Source of the DNA: a virus
Length of the DNA stretch: 42,937 nt
Virus record (IMG/VR): IMGVR_UViG_3300027770_000097
Coordinates: 1-42,937 of that record
Direction: 5' to 3' (one strand)
Position numbers and translations under genes: made by a program. Each line of letters opens with the position of its first letter. Positions within the stretch are counted from its first letter, which is position 1. The notes below the pieces were generated by a model, which was given only the letters and a program-made list of their open reading frames with translations, had not been told where the DNA came from and searched no databases. Shown here piece by piece: positions 6,433 to 11,889 of this stretch.

Positions 6433-6662
6433 ACGGTATCAGCATCCTCAAGCAATTCTGGGTAGTAATCTGTAACCTCTGTGAGAAGTTCTTCATCAGT
6501 ATAATCAGTAAGATTTTCCACTAGAGTATCATAAACAAAACATTCCATTGTTTTGTTATCCATTCCATCTAGCATATGTTGAGCATAATCAGAAATCAAC
6601 TGGTCACGGTCAATGTTTTTCATTTTTTCAAATTCAAGAATTTCAGAATAAAGGTCAGTCAT
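6429..6662 (-). CDS. Hypothetical acidic protein, 77 aa
   Basis: The start MTDLYSEILEFEKM at 6,662 is preferred because it follows the upstream stop directly. An ATG at 6,680 would overlap by 17 bp. Strongly acidic helical protein with DYTDEELLTEVTDYYPELLED at its end. No motif recognised. Confidence 0.78.
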   Translation of the reverse strand: MTDLYSEILEFEKMKNIDRDQLISDYAQHMLDGMDNKTMECFVYDTLVENLTDYTDEELLTEVTDYYPELLEDADTV

Positions 6663-6663
6663 T

Positions 6664-6879
6664 TCAAATAGCTTCAGCAAGTTTCTTTTGCTTTCGTAAA
6701 TCAGTAATCGTCATTTGAAGTTCAGCAATATCTTCATACAAAACTTCTGCTTCATCTGAGAGATTGTAATAATGATACTCAGACCTTGCTTTCTTCATTT
6801 GCTTGAGAAGTTTCTCATACTTCTTCTTTGCTTCTTTGAGGTCTTGTTCGTATTCTTGAATTGATTTAGTAAATTTCAT
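6664..6879 (-). CDS. Coiled-coil protein, 71 aa
   Basis: A continuous Lys/Glu-rich heptad pattern (SIQEYEQDLKEAKKKYEKLL, then IAELQMTITDLRKQ) predicts a helical hairpin or coiled coil. Such small proteins often act as scaffolds or adaptors. No family recognised. A weak -10 (TACAAT at 6,901) lies upstream. Confidence 0.78.
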   Translation of the reverse strand: MKFTKSIQEYEQDLKEAKKKYEKLLKQMKKARSEYHYYNLSDEAEVLYEDIAELQMTITDLRKQKKLAEAI

Positions 6880-6932
6880 AGATTTACAGATTACTCTTTG
6901 ATTGTATCAAAAAAATGCATTGGTGTCAATAT

Positions 6933-7061
6933 TTATTTGCGAAGAGGAGAATTGTAATACCTCCGAAAAGCAGTATAAAGAATCACAAAACTGGAAACAA
7001 TACCAACTGCTCCCAGATATGTAACACCATCACCAGAGAAAGAATAGAAATCAGGCATCAT
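6933..7061 (-). CDS. Single-span membrane protein, 42 aa
   Basis: MMPDFYSFSGDGV is followed by a transmembrane segment (TYLGAVGIVSSFVILYTAF) and a basic tail RRYYNSPLRK, so an N-out, C-in orientation is likely. The ATG overlaps the upstream TGA. Function unknown. Confidence 0.65.
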   Translation of the reverse strand: MMPDFYSFSGDGVTYLGAVGIVSSFVILYTAFRRYYNSPLRK

Positions 7062-7183
7062 TTTTGTACGAGTTTGATTGCATCAGTAATAGAAGTAGTC
7101 AGATATTTACAAGTTCCATCTTTGCTAACAATCGCATAAACAGTTTGTTTTGTTTGAATGTCGCAAGTGAACCGAATGGTCAT
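7058..7183 (-). CDS. Hypothetical protein, 41 aa
   Basis: MTIRFTCDIQTKQTVYAIVSKDGTC... looks like a short beta hairpin followed by a helix (TSITDAIKLVQK). It is the first gene after the cassette at 7,196 and is coupled to the membrane peptide downstream. Confidence 0.65.
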   Translation of the reverse strand: MTIRFTCDIQTKQTVYAIVSKDGTCKYLTTSITDAIKLVQK

Positions 7184-7195
7184 CTGTTTTTGTGT

Positions 7196-7264
7196 CTTAC
7201 TCTGTAAGTATAGCACCCTTTAAGGGTCTGTGCTCGTTGACTGTGCCAGTTCCACAACTGGCAC
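7196..7264 (-). promoter_or_regulatory. Promoter cassette, TATACT
   Basis: A near-perfect 10-bp stem GTGCCAGTTG...CAACTGGCAC type hairpin (7,243-7,264), then TGCTATACT (-10 at 7,207-7,212). The palindrome is CTTACAGAGTAAG, with compensatory changes at its outer pair compared with ATTAC copies. Confidence 0.78.
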
Positions 7265-7270
7265 AAGGGA

Positions 7271-7504
7271 TTACATTTCTTGATTACGATATTTTTGAAC
7301 TCTTTCTTTATTTTTACGTTGAAGTTCTATTTGTCTTTGTGTTGCTGTTCTTCTTCTATCTTTTAGTTTTCTTTCAGCAGACCTTTTCTTATCTAACAAA
7401 TATAAATCTCGTTCTAAACTGGCCACATCCTCATTACTAAGTTGTATTTGTTCTTGTATAGAAGCATACAAAGCATCTAAATTAAATTCTGAGAATGATT
7501 TCAT
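7271..7504 (-). CDS. Basic coiled-coil protein with capsid-targeting-like start
   Basis: The protein starts MKSFSEFNLDAL, similar to the T4 internal-protein start MKTYQEFIAEA, and continues as a charged coiled coil (QLSNEDVASLERDLYLLDKK, then many Arg and Lys). A basic helical protein with such a leader fits an internal, DNA-associated virion protein. A late-type CATAAATA stands 19 bp upstream, unlike its early-type neighbours. The clear IxE cleavage motif is missing (NLD instead), so the assignment is tentative. Confidence 0.72.
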   Translation of the reverse strand: MKSFSEFNLDALYASIQEQIQLSNEDVASLERDLYLLDKKRSAERKLKDRRRTATQRQIELQRKNKERVQKYRNQEM

Positions 7505-7522
7505 CTCTATTAGTTTTTTGAC

Positions 7523-7530
7523 TATTTATG
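7523..7530 (-). promoter_or_regulatory. Probable late promoter CATAAATA
   Basis: One base away from TATAAATA and well placed before the gene starting at 7,504. It lies inside the end of the upstream gene. Confidence 0.45.
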
Positions 7531-7765
7531 TTGTAAATGATTCTACAATACGTGATTCTTCATCTTCAAGAAGAGAGAACTTTTGTGCATTTACCACTTT
7601 TTGACGAAGATTTACATAAAATTCTTTATTAAATTCATTATCATATTCTAGAATTAAATCAAAACATTCATCATCATTTTCTGCAATTACATTCCACAAT
7701 CCACCATATTCTGAGCGGGGAAAGTTGCAAAAGTGATCAACTACATACAAATACTTTTGAGTCAT
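7526..7765 (-). CDS. Hypothetical protein, 79 aa
   Basis: Acidic alpha/beta protein (MTQKYLYVVDHFCNFPRSEY, GLWNVIAENDDECFDLILEY). The strand-loop-helix pattern with W and DDE resembles small phage proteins of unknown function. It has its own TATAAT at 7,789 and a GAGGT ribosome site. Confidence 0.78.
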   Translation of the reverse strand: MTQKYLYVVDHFCNFPRSEYGGLWNVIAENDDECFDLILEYDNEFNKEFYVNLRQKVVNAQKFSLLEDEESRIVESFTT

Positions 7766-7788
7766 TTACCTTTTTAAGTTACCTCAAG

Positions 7789-7794
7789 ATTATA
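7789..7794 (-). promoter_or_regulatory. Putative promoter -10 TATAAT
   Basis: TATAAT in an AT-rich gap, 24 bp before the start at 7,765, without the hairpin of the usual cassette. Confidence 0.4.
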
Positions 7795-7813
7795 AATTAG
7801 TTTTAATTAAAAG

Positions 7814-7990
7814 TCAAGGTGAAGGGTCAAAATATACTATTTCTTCCAATAGAGGAATTACTTCATCCTCCAACAAATCCAAATGTTGTGTCATAATGGT
7901 CATATCCATTTCGTGAAGTTTGTTTTCACGTTCTATAACTTCTTTGAGTTCCTTATAGATACGTTCAATCTCACCATAAGCATAAATCAT
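7814..7990 (-). CDS. Helical protein, 58 aa
   Basis: A charged helical protein (MIYAYGEIERIYKELKEVIE, then MTQHLDLLEDEVIPLLEEI). The heptad spacing suggests a helical bundle or coiled coil. The start overlaps the upstream stop, and the gene closes a four-gene overlapping run from 8,532. Function unknown. Confidence 0.72.
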   Translation of the reverse strand: MIYAYGEIERIYKELKEVIERENKLHEMDMTIMTQHLDLLEDEVIPLLEEIVYFDPSP

Positions 7991-8151
7991 TTGAGTTCCT
8001 GCTTCAACATAAAGGACAAAGTTTGCAATACACTACCATAATAACCAGCAACATAAGGATAGCCTAAATCCTTATTCTTAAGTGAAATCTCACCTTTCTT
8101 CAAAACATCTTCAATATCATCAATCATACATTGAATTTGTGTTTGTGTCAT
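7987..8151 (-). CDS. Hypothetical protein, 54 aa
   Basis: MTQTQIQCMIDDIEDVLKKG is followed by LKNKDLGYPYVAGYYGSVLQ and a helical tail. The GYPYVAGYYGS segment is distinctive and could be conserved. Both ends overlap neighbours by 4 bp. No family recognised. Confidence 0.72.
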   Translation of the reverse strand: MTQTQIQCMIDDIEDVLKKGEISLKNKDLGYPYVAGYYGSVLQTLSFMLKQELK

Positions 8152-8318
8152 TGTGTTTTGATTTGCTCAATAGAACTGTAAAGTTTATTATACAATGCCG
8201 GAAGTGATACACCTGTGAATTTATCTATCAAATCCTCATCTTCAGTATCAATCAATTGAAGTGATTGCATTAGCACTTCCATCTCATCAATCGTTAGTCT
8301 CACAAAATCCTCAGTCAT
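8148..8318 (-). CDS. Acidic helical protein, 56 aa
   Basis: MTEDFVRLTIDEMEVLMQSL, then DTEDEDLIDKF and a C-terminal helix. The size and helical pattern resemble its neighbour at 7,814 and suggest a small co-translated set. The start overlaps the upstream gene by 8 bp. Confidence 0.7.
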   Translation of the reverse strand: MTEDFVRLTIDEMEVLMQSLQLIDTEDEDLIDKFTGVSLPALYNKLYSSIEQIKTQ

Positions 8319-8532
8319 TGAAGTTCTCAGTAAAATAGATAATACGTTCTTGAAGTTTCAATATACCCTGATAAACTAATTCAGCACCTTTTACATCAAA
8401 GTTTTGAGGCATTTCACCTTGCAAACCTTTGTGATACAAGTCAAACCATTTGGAACGATAATCCATCAGGGCAATACGAATATCAAATAGTTCCTGATTT
8501 GTCAATTGAACAGAAATAGTTTTCTCAAACAT
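8311..8532 (-). CDS. Hypothetical helical protein, 73 aa
   Basis: MFEKTISVQLTNQELFDIRI opens with a strand then helices, including ALMDYRSKWFDLYHKG, and ends ERIIYFTENFND. It is the first gene of a run driven by the cassette at 8,549. No motif recognised. Confidence 0.78.
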   Translation of the reverse strand: MFEKTISVQLTNQELFDIRIALMDYRSKWFDLYHKGLQGEMPQNFDVKGAELVYQGILKLQERIIYFTENFND

Positions 8533-8548
8533 TTGAAGCGTTTTTTTG

Positions 8549-8612
8549 ACTACTCTAGTAGTATAGCACTAAAAAACCCCCTTGCGGGGGTCAGTGTGCC
8601 AGTTCAAAAAGT
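8549..8612 (-). promoter_or_regulatory. Cassette: terminator plus TATACT promoter
   Basis: A rho-independent terminator GACCCCCGCAAGGGGG followed by TTTTTT (8,571-8,592) ends the upstream unit. TGCTATACT (8,560-8,565) begins the next, with the palindrome ACTACTAGAGTAGT. The terminator is inserted between the GAACTGGCAC element and the -10. Confidence 0.82.
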
Positions 8613-8614
8613 GG

Positions 8615-8824
8615 TCACTTTACATTTACAATCTTCCAGTGCTCATTGCCATCTTTAGGTAACCAAAAGAAATAACACTTATTGATAGAAGCAAGAAAAA
8701 ACATATTGTCCTTTTCTTGTTCTACTACACAAGCATGTAGTTTATCCATAATGTTTGCGAACCTATTCTTTGCTTTGGAAGAAATAGGTTCAACATTCAC
8801 AAACTTTCTTTTGTTTTTAGTCAT
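8615..8824 (-). CDS. Hypothetical basic protein, 69 aa
   Basis: Basic start MTKNKRKFVNVEPISSKAKN, a helical middle and an aromatic C-terminus (CYFFWLPKDGNEHWKIVNVK). The ATG overlaps the upstream TAA. No family recognised. Confidence 0.75.
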   Translation of the reverse strand: MTKNKRKFVNVEPISSKAKNRFANIMDKLHACVVEQEKDNMFFLASINKCYFFWLPKDGNEHWKIVNVK

Positions 8825-9204
8825 TATGCTGCAAGTGCTCCAGAAGGGATTTCAACAGGTTCAGGTGCTACCTTATCCTCAAACTGGTGCATATCATAAG
8901 CATACCAGTTGCCATTACGAAAGATGTAAGAGTATTCTTCACCATCAGTGAAAAACTCATCCATATCATTATCCAAACGAGGAGGACAATCTTCACCACG
9001 AGCAGAATAATACTCAGGTTCGTTATTCTCATTCCAACAAGTACTCATATCACCACCATCAATCAATTCTGATGCTTTCTTATATGAATTGTAATGAGTT
9101 TGTAGAATACGACCTAACCAAGAAGTATATCCATCCCAATGGTGATAAGCAGACAGAATAGAACCATCAGAAAGTTCAATACCGATGCGAGAACGAGTGC
9201 TCAT
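8824..9204 (-). CDS. Conserved phage protein, MSTRSRIGIEL...HHWDGY family
   Basis: The 126-residue protein begins MSTRSRIGIELSDGSILSAY followed by HHWDGY. This signature is shared by many uncharacterised phage and bacterial proteins (usual form MSTRSTIA... with C/HHWDGY). It continues with a helical block and an acidic tyrosine-rich region (EYSYIFRNGNWYAYDMHQ). The role is unknown. It is the first gene after the cassette at 9,217. Confidence 0.83.
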   Translation of the reverse strand: MSTRSRIGIELSDGSILSAYHHWDGYTSWLGRILQTHYNSYKKASELIDGGDMSTCWNENNEPEYYSARGEDCPPRLDNDMDEFFTDGEEYSYIFRNGNWYAYDMHQFEDKVAPEPVEIPSGALAA

Positions 9205-9216
9205 TTTCTTTGTTTG

Positions 9217-9285
9217 ATTACTCCGTAATTATAGCAGGTCTGCAAGGGCATTGGAGGTGTTGTGTGCCAGTTCGGTAAGTGGCAC
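9217..9285 (-). promoter_or_regulatory. Promoter cassette used as coding tail
   Basis: Hairpin GTGCCA...TGGCAC (9,264-9,285) and TGCTATAAT (9,228-9,233) within ATTACGGAGTAAT. The upstream methyltransferase frame has no earlier stop and reads through the hairpin and spacer, stopping in the TAA of TATAAT. Confidence 0.78.
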
Positions 9286-9807
9286 AGTATCTATTAATAA
9301 TTGCCTCATTATGATTTGTTTTGGAAGAAAATTCCAACAATAATAACTACTCGAAAAAGTAATTTTATCATTTGCTCTGCCATCTGGACTTGTAAATTTC
9401 ATTCTCTTATCAAACATCAATAACTGCAAATCTTTATTTTTAAATAATTGTTTTGGGGCACTATCATTCAACCAAGTGTTAGTCATAATCAATGCAAATG
9501 GTTTATTAAAAGACAATGCTTTTTCAAAATATTTGCGTTTATTTGTGAATGGTGGATTGGATACAATTACATCCCAATGAAATGGTTCATAATTAAAGAA
9601 ATCTTGCCCCAAACTAATGTGAGAATAAACTACTTTATTCTTTTTAGAAATTTGTTTTACAAACTGACTCTCTTCAGTATCGAAAGGACACCAGACAACT
9701 ACATCATCAGGAATAAACTCCAAAATAGGAGTTACACCATATTTTGGAGTATAACATTCATCATTATTTCCAGACGAATACATCAATTTTGCACTATCTA
9801 AATACAT
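9229..9807 (-). CDS. Adenine-type DNA methyltransferase
   Basis: The 192-residue protein (start MYLDSAKLMYSS at 9,807; an upstream in-frame GTG at 9,852 is an alternative) contains DECYTPKYGVTPILEFIP, a common opening of phage N6-adenine methyltransferases. It also has CPFDTEESQFVK (about 40-51, SAM-side strand) and the catalytic motif SNPPF at 83-87. It would methylate adenine, or less likely cytosine N4, in DNA. It lies 4 bp downstream of a HNH-type nuclease gene and forms a unit with it. The last 16 or so residues are encoded by the promoter cassette, so the natural C-terminus may have been replaced. Confidence 0.8.
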   Translation of the reverse strand: MYLDSAKLMYSSGNNDECYTPKYGVTPILEFIPDDVVVWCPFDTEESQFVKQISKKNKVVYSHISLGQDFFNYEPFHWDVIVSNPPFTNKRKYFEKALSFNKPFALIMTNTWLNDSAPKQLFKNKDLQLLMFDKRMKFTSPDGRANDKITFSSSYYCWNFLPKQIIMRQLLIDTVPLTELAHNTSNALADLL

Positions 9808-9811
9808 AGAT

Positions 9812-10414
9812 TTACCGATAAAGTTCTGGTTGAGCAAGTGGACATCCTTCACATCCTATCTCAAAATTCCATTCTTTGCATCCAATTTTAAATGATTGAT
9901 TATTTGGTGGAGAATACCGAAGATTAGTATCTTTACATTTTACACATTGTTCTCTTTTATATTGATTATGACTATGCGAAAGAAGTTGAAAATCATCAAT
10001 AGATTGTTTAACAATATTACTAATATATTCGTATTTAGGAGAATCCTTTCTACCCCAACGATGGTCTATTTCTTTGTCTTTCTCTACAAGAGGAATAATA
10101 CAATCTGAAGAAAAATTGGATTTAGTTTGTTTGCGAAGTTCATCAACAATGTCTTTGCGAATACGTTGATTAAAAATAATACTATTATTATATCCAGTAA
10201 GTCTCATTTCTAAAATAGTTCCATTATGACGATTATTAATTCTTTTAAATTCCCAATTGTATTCATTAACACCAAATGCTATACCTCTGCGAACATTTCC
10301 ATTATTTGACCAAGATAAACCCGCATTTATTACATCATCAATAGTTATCCAATTAGAATAACCATCAGAATCTGGTTGAAAAAGATTTACAACTTTTTCA
10401 AGATTAGGTCGCAT
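9812..10414 (-). CDS. HNH-type endonuclease, probable restriction enzyme
   Basis: The 200-residue protein has EIDHRWGR at 115-122, DFQLL at 141-145, N150 and K153-R154, the order seen in HNH (beta-beta-alpha-Me) restriction endonucleases. It also has a Cys cluster (C157, C160, C179, C188, C191) that could bind zinc. The N-terminal half (TIDDVINAGLSWSNNGNVRRG) may recognise DNA. Its stop is 4 bp before a DNA methyltransferase gene, and both lie between two promoter cassettes. This order argues for a restriction-modification-like pair rather than a homing nuclease. Cleavage specificity cannot be read from the sequence. Confidence 0.75.
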   Translation of the reverse strand: MRPNLEKVVNLFQPDSDGYSNWITIDDVINAGLSWSNNGNVRRGIAFGVNEYNWEFKRINNRHNGTILEMRLTGYNNSIIFNQRIRKDIVDELRKQTKSNFSSDCIIPLVEKDKEIDHRWGRKDSPKYEYISNIVKQSIDDFQLLSHSHNQYKREQCVKCKDTNLRYSPPNNQSFKIGCKEWNFEIGCEGCPLAQPELYR

Positions 10415-10424
10415 AAAATTTTTT

Positions 10425-10527
10425 TATTACTCCGTAATCATAGCACACTCAAATCAGATTCGTAGAGTCCTTGTACCAGTTCTTCAAGTGGCACAAGGCA
10501 CAAAAAAAGAGGGTATAAAACCCTCTG
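10425..10527 (-). promoter_or_regulatory. Cassette: terminator, GAACTGG element, TATGAT
   Basis: Terminator AGAGGG-TTTTATA-CCCTCT plus TTTTTTT (10,502-10,527) lies directly after the tmRNA. It is followed by GTGCCAC...CTGGTAC and TGCTATGAT (10,437-10,442) with ATTACGGAGTAAT. It ends tmRNA transcription and starts the nuclease/methyltransferase unit. Confidence 0.82.
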
Positions 10528-10529
10528 TA

Positions 10530-10727
10530 TTTTTAATTCGTCAGAGTTCTACACCAAAGAAGGTGCAGAAGTCCTCGAAAATGCAACAATGTTGTTTGCG
10601 TTTGTTTTCTTGTCCCGTCAACAGATAAAACCTTTATGCCCCGTCGAAACCTAGCATCCCCAAGTAATGGAGATGGGGGTAATTGAAACCCCGTCCGAAA
10701 CATTAGAATTTTTATCCTCTTGGACAA
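10530..10727 (-). ncRNA. ssrA: Circularly permuted (two-piece) tmRNA
   Basis: Read on the minus strand, the acceptor piece comes first: GAGGAT...TTTCGGAC, then a T arm GGGGT-TTCAATT-ACCCC (10,676-10,692), then CATCTCC (10,669-10,675) and discriminator A (10,668). After a 6-nt spacer comes GGGGATG (10,655-10,661), which pairs with CATCTCC through seven base pairs (one G-T). Then comes the tmRNA D-loop signature TAGGTTTCGACGGGG. The tag frame (10,549-10,599) encodes ANNIVAFSRTSAPSLV and TAG. Trans-translation RNA rescues stalled ribosomes and tags their products. The permuted order and the ANNIV start match tmRNA of marine Synechococcus and Prochlorococcus. The C-terminus lacks the usual -AA. 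CCA is not encoded, and outer ends are approximate. Confidence 0.92.
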
Positions 10728-10801
10728 TGGAAGATATCGGACTCGAACCGATGACTTCATCCTTGCAAAGGATGCGCTACTACCAACTGAGCTAATCCCC
10801 C
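10728..10801 (-). tRNA. tRNA-Ala(TGC)
   Basis: Acceptor GGGGGAT/ATCTTCC with two G-T pairs, anticodon loop TTTGCAA (TGC), T loop TTCGAGT, A73. Its 3' end abuts the tmRNA acceptor piece, so both probably come from one transcript. CCA is not encoded. Confidence 0.92.
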
Positions 10802-10806
10802 TTATT

Positions 10807-10880
10807 TGGTGGCAGACCGAAGAATTGAACTCCGTCCCATAGGTTATGAGCCTATTGTGCTACCTTTACACTCGTCTGCG
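10807..10880 (-). tRNA. tRNA with CAT anticodon (Met, possibly initiator-like)
   Basis: Anticodon loop CTCATAA, acceptor CGCAGAC/GTCTGCC with an unpaired C1-C72, A73 and a CCA encoded in the DNA. A mismatch at 1-72 is an initiator feature, but the anticodon stem ATAGG/CCTAT lacks the three G-C pairs of initiators. An elongator Met or lysidine-modified Ile tRNA remains possible. Confidence 0.82.
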
Positions 10881-10904
10881 TTGAATGAAGTCTTATGACT
10901 TCAA

Positions 10905-10976
10905 CTCCGAGTGTCAGAATCGAACTGACCTATAACAAATTAACAGTTTGCTCCCGCACCTTGCGGGCTACTCGGA
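10905..10976 (-). tRNA. tRNA-Asn(GTT)
   Basis: Acceptor TCCGAGT/ACTCGGA, anticodon loop TGTTAAT (GTT), T loop TTCGATT, G73. The D arm is unusual, with an internal CCCGC...GCGGG pairing. Confidence 0.88.
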
Positions 10977-10986
10977 ATGAAAAAGT

Positions 10987-11154
10987 TTAAACTCTATGTT
11001 CTAGAATATACTCTACAGTAGTTGCTACATCATTCATAGCAACACGCAAATCTGGTTGTTGTCCTGACTCTTGCTTGATGATTAAATTGGAATCATCAGT
11101 CAATGTCCAACGCCATTGCTTCATACACTCACAATACCAGAGTTTAATGTTCAT
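10987..11154 (-). CDS. Hypothetical protein within the tRNA cluster, 55 aa
   Basis: MNIKLWYCECMKQWRWTLTD... ends in an amphipathic helix (MNDVATTVEYILEHRV). Two Cys and three Trp near the start suggest a compact fold. It overlaps the upstream gene at 11,144 and sits between tRNA-Asn and tRNA-Pro. Function unknown. Confidence 0.65.
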   Translation of the reverse strand: MNIKLWYCECMKQWRWTLTDDSNLIIKQESGQQPDLRVAMNDVATTVEYILEHRV

Positions 11155-11299
11155 TTTTAGTTTTTTCTAATTTAATCCAATTAAGAAGAGCATTGACTTC
11201 TGCTCTCTTTGTTTCAGTGAAATCATTACCTTTATTGAAAAGGTAGAAATCTAATGCTTCAATAGCAAGTTCTCGGTCTTGTTGTGAAATAAGTGACAT
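11144..11299 (-). CDS. Helical protein within the tRNA cluster, 51 aa
   Basis: MSLISQQDRELAIEALDFYL, then ETKRAEVNALLNWIKLEKTK, a two-helix pattern. It follows tRNA-Pro and a hairpin. Its 3' end overlaps the next gene by 11 bp. No family recognised. Confidence 0.68.
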   Translation of the reverse strand: MSLISQQDRELAIEALDFYLFNKGNDFTETKRAEVNALLNWIKLEKTKNEH

Positions 11300-11341
11300 A
11301 AAACATAGAGTTTAATACTTGAAGATATTTATTATCTTCAA

Positions 11342-11415
11342 TCCGAGATGCAGGATTCGAACCTGCGACCCTCTGCTCCCAAAGCAGATGCGCTACCAAG
11401 CTGCGCTAATCCCGG
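11342..11415 (-). tRNA. tRNA-Pro(TGG)
   Basis: Acceptor CCGGGAT/ATCTCGG with one G-T pair, anticodon loop TTTGGGA (TGG), T loop TTCGAAT, A73. Confidence 0.93.
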
Positions 11416-11444
11416 TTATTTTTTAGCAACCTTATGATTGCTAA

Positions 11445-11516
11445 TGGGAACACTTGGATTTGAACCAAGGACTCTCTGCGTGTAAAGCAGATACTCTGCC
11501 ACTGAGTTATGCTCCC
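11445..11516 (-). tRNA. tRNA-Val(TAC)
   Basis: Acceptor GGGAGCA/TGTTCCC with one G-T pair, anticodon loop TTTACAC (TAC), T loop TTCAAAT, A73. Confidence 0.93.
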
Positions 11517-11519
11517 TGG

Positions 11520-11607
11520 CGGAAGTGGTAGGATTTGAACCCACGGAGGCTATTAACCTCGGACGCTTTCAAGGCGTCTGCCATAAACCTGACTCGACCA
11601 CACTTCC
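11520..11607 (-). tRNA. tRNA-Ser(TGA)
   Basis: Class II tRNA with a long variable arm (GAGGTTAATAGCCTC). Acceptor GGAAGTG/CACTTCC, anticodon loop CTTGAAA (TGA), G73. Its acceptor is identical to that of tRNA-Ser(GCT) at 12,588. Confidence 0.93.
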
Positions 11608-11644
11608 ATGTATCAAGTATAGACTATCTATAGAAGATAGTCAA

Positions 11645-11718
11645 CACCTTCTGCAAGATTCGAACTTGCAACCTCATTCTTCGTAGGAATTTGCTCTATC
11701 CAGTTGAGCTAAGAAGGT
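11645..11718 (-). tRNA. tRNA-Arg(ACG)
   Basis: Acceptor ACCTTCT/AGAAGGT, anticodon loop CTACGAA (ACG; A34 would need host TadA editing to inosine), T loop TTCGAAT, G73. Confidence 0.9.
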
Positions 11719-11722
11719 AAGG

Positions 11723-11794
11723 CGAAGGATGAAAGATTTGAACTTTCACTAATGGTTTTGGAGACCATCGTGCTACCAATTACACTAATCCGAC
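11723..11794 (-). tRNA. tRNA-Trp(CCA), imperfect acceptor
   Basis: Anticodon loop CTCCAAA (CCA), T arm GAAAG-TTCAAAT-CTTTC, G73. The acceptor GTCGGAT faces ATCCTTC, leaving mismatches at positions 2-71 and 3-70, so the molecule may be weakened or edited. Confidence 0.82.
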
Positions 11795-11815
11795 AAGTTT
11801 GGATATAAAATCCAA

Positions 11816-11889
11816 TGCCCCAGGGGAGACTCGAACTCCCAGAATTTTGCTTCTAAGGCAAACACGGTTACCAATTACGTCACCGGGGC
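11816..11889 (-). tRNA. tRNA-Leu(TAG) with short variable loop
   Basis: Acceptor GCCCCGG/CTGGGGC with one G-T pair, anticodon loop CTTAGAA (TAG), T loop TTCGAGT, A73. The variable region is only 5 nt (class I), whereas leucine tRNAs normally have a long arm. Its 5' ten bases overlap the end of the HNH gene. Confidence 0.85.

Noticed and set aside
440-7440. Plus-strand open frames throughout the window
   Set aside because: All lie opposite clear minus-strand genes or AT-rich gaps, lack ribosome sites and have low-complexity, Phe/Leu/Ser-rich products.
10533-10760. A 75-codon minus-strand frame over the tmRNA
   Set aside because: It coincides with the tmRNA and the end of tRNA-Ala. Conserved RNA signatures explain the sequence and the product looks random.
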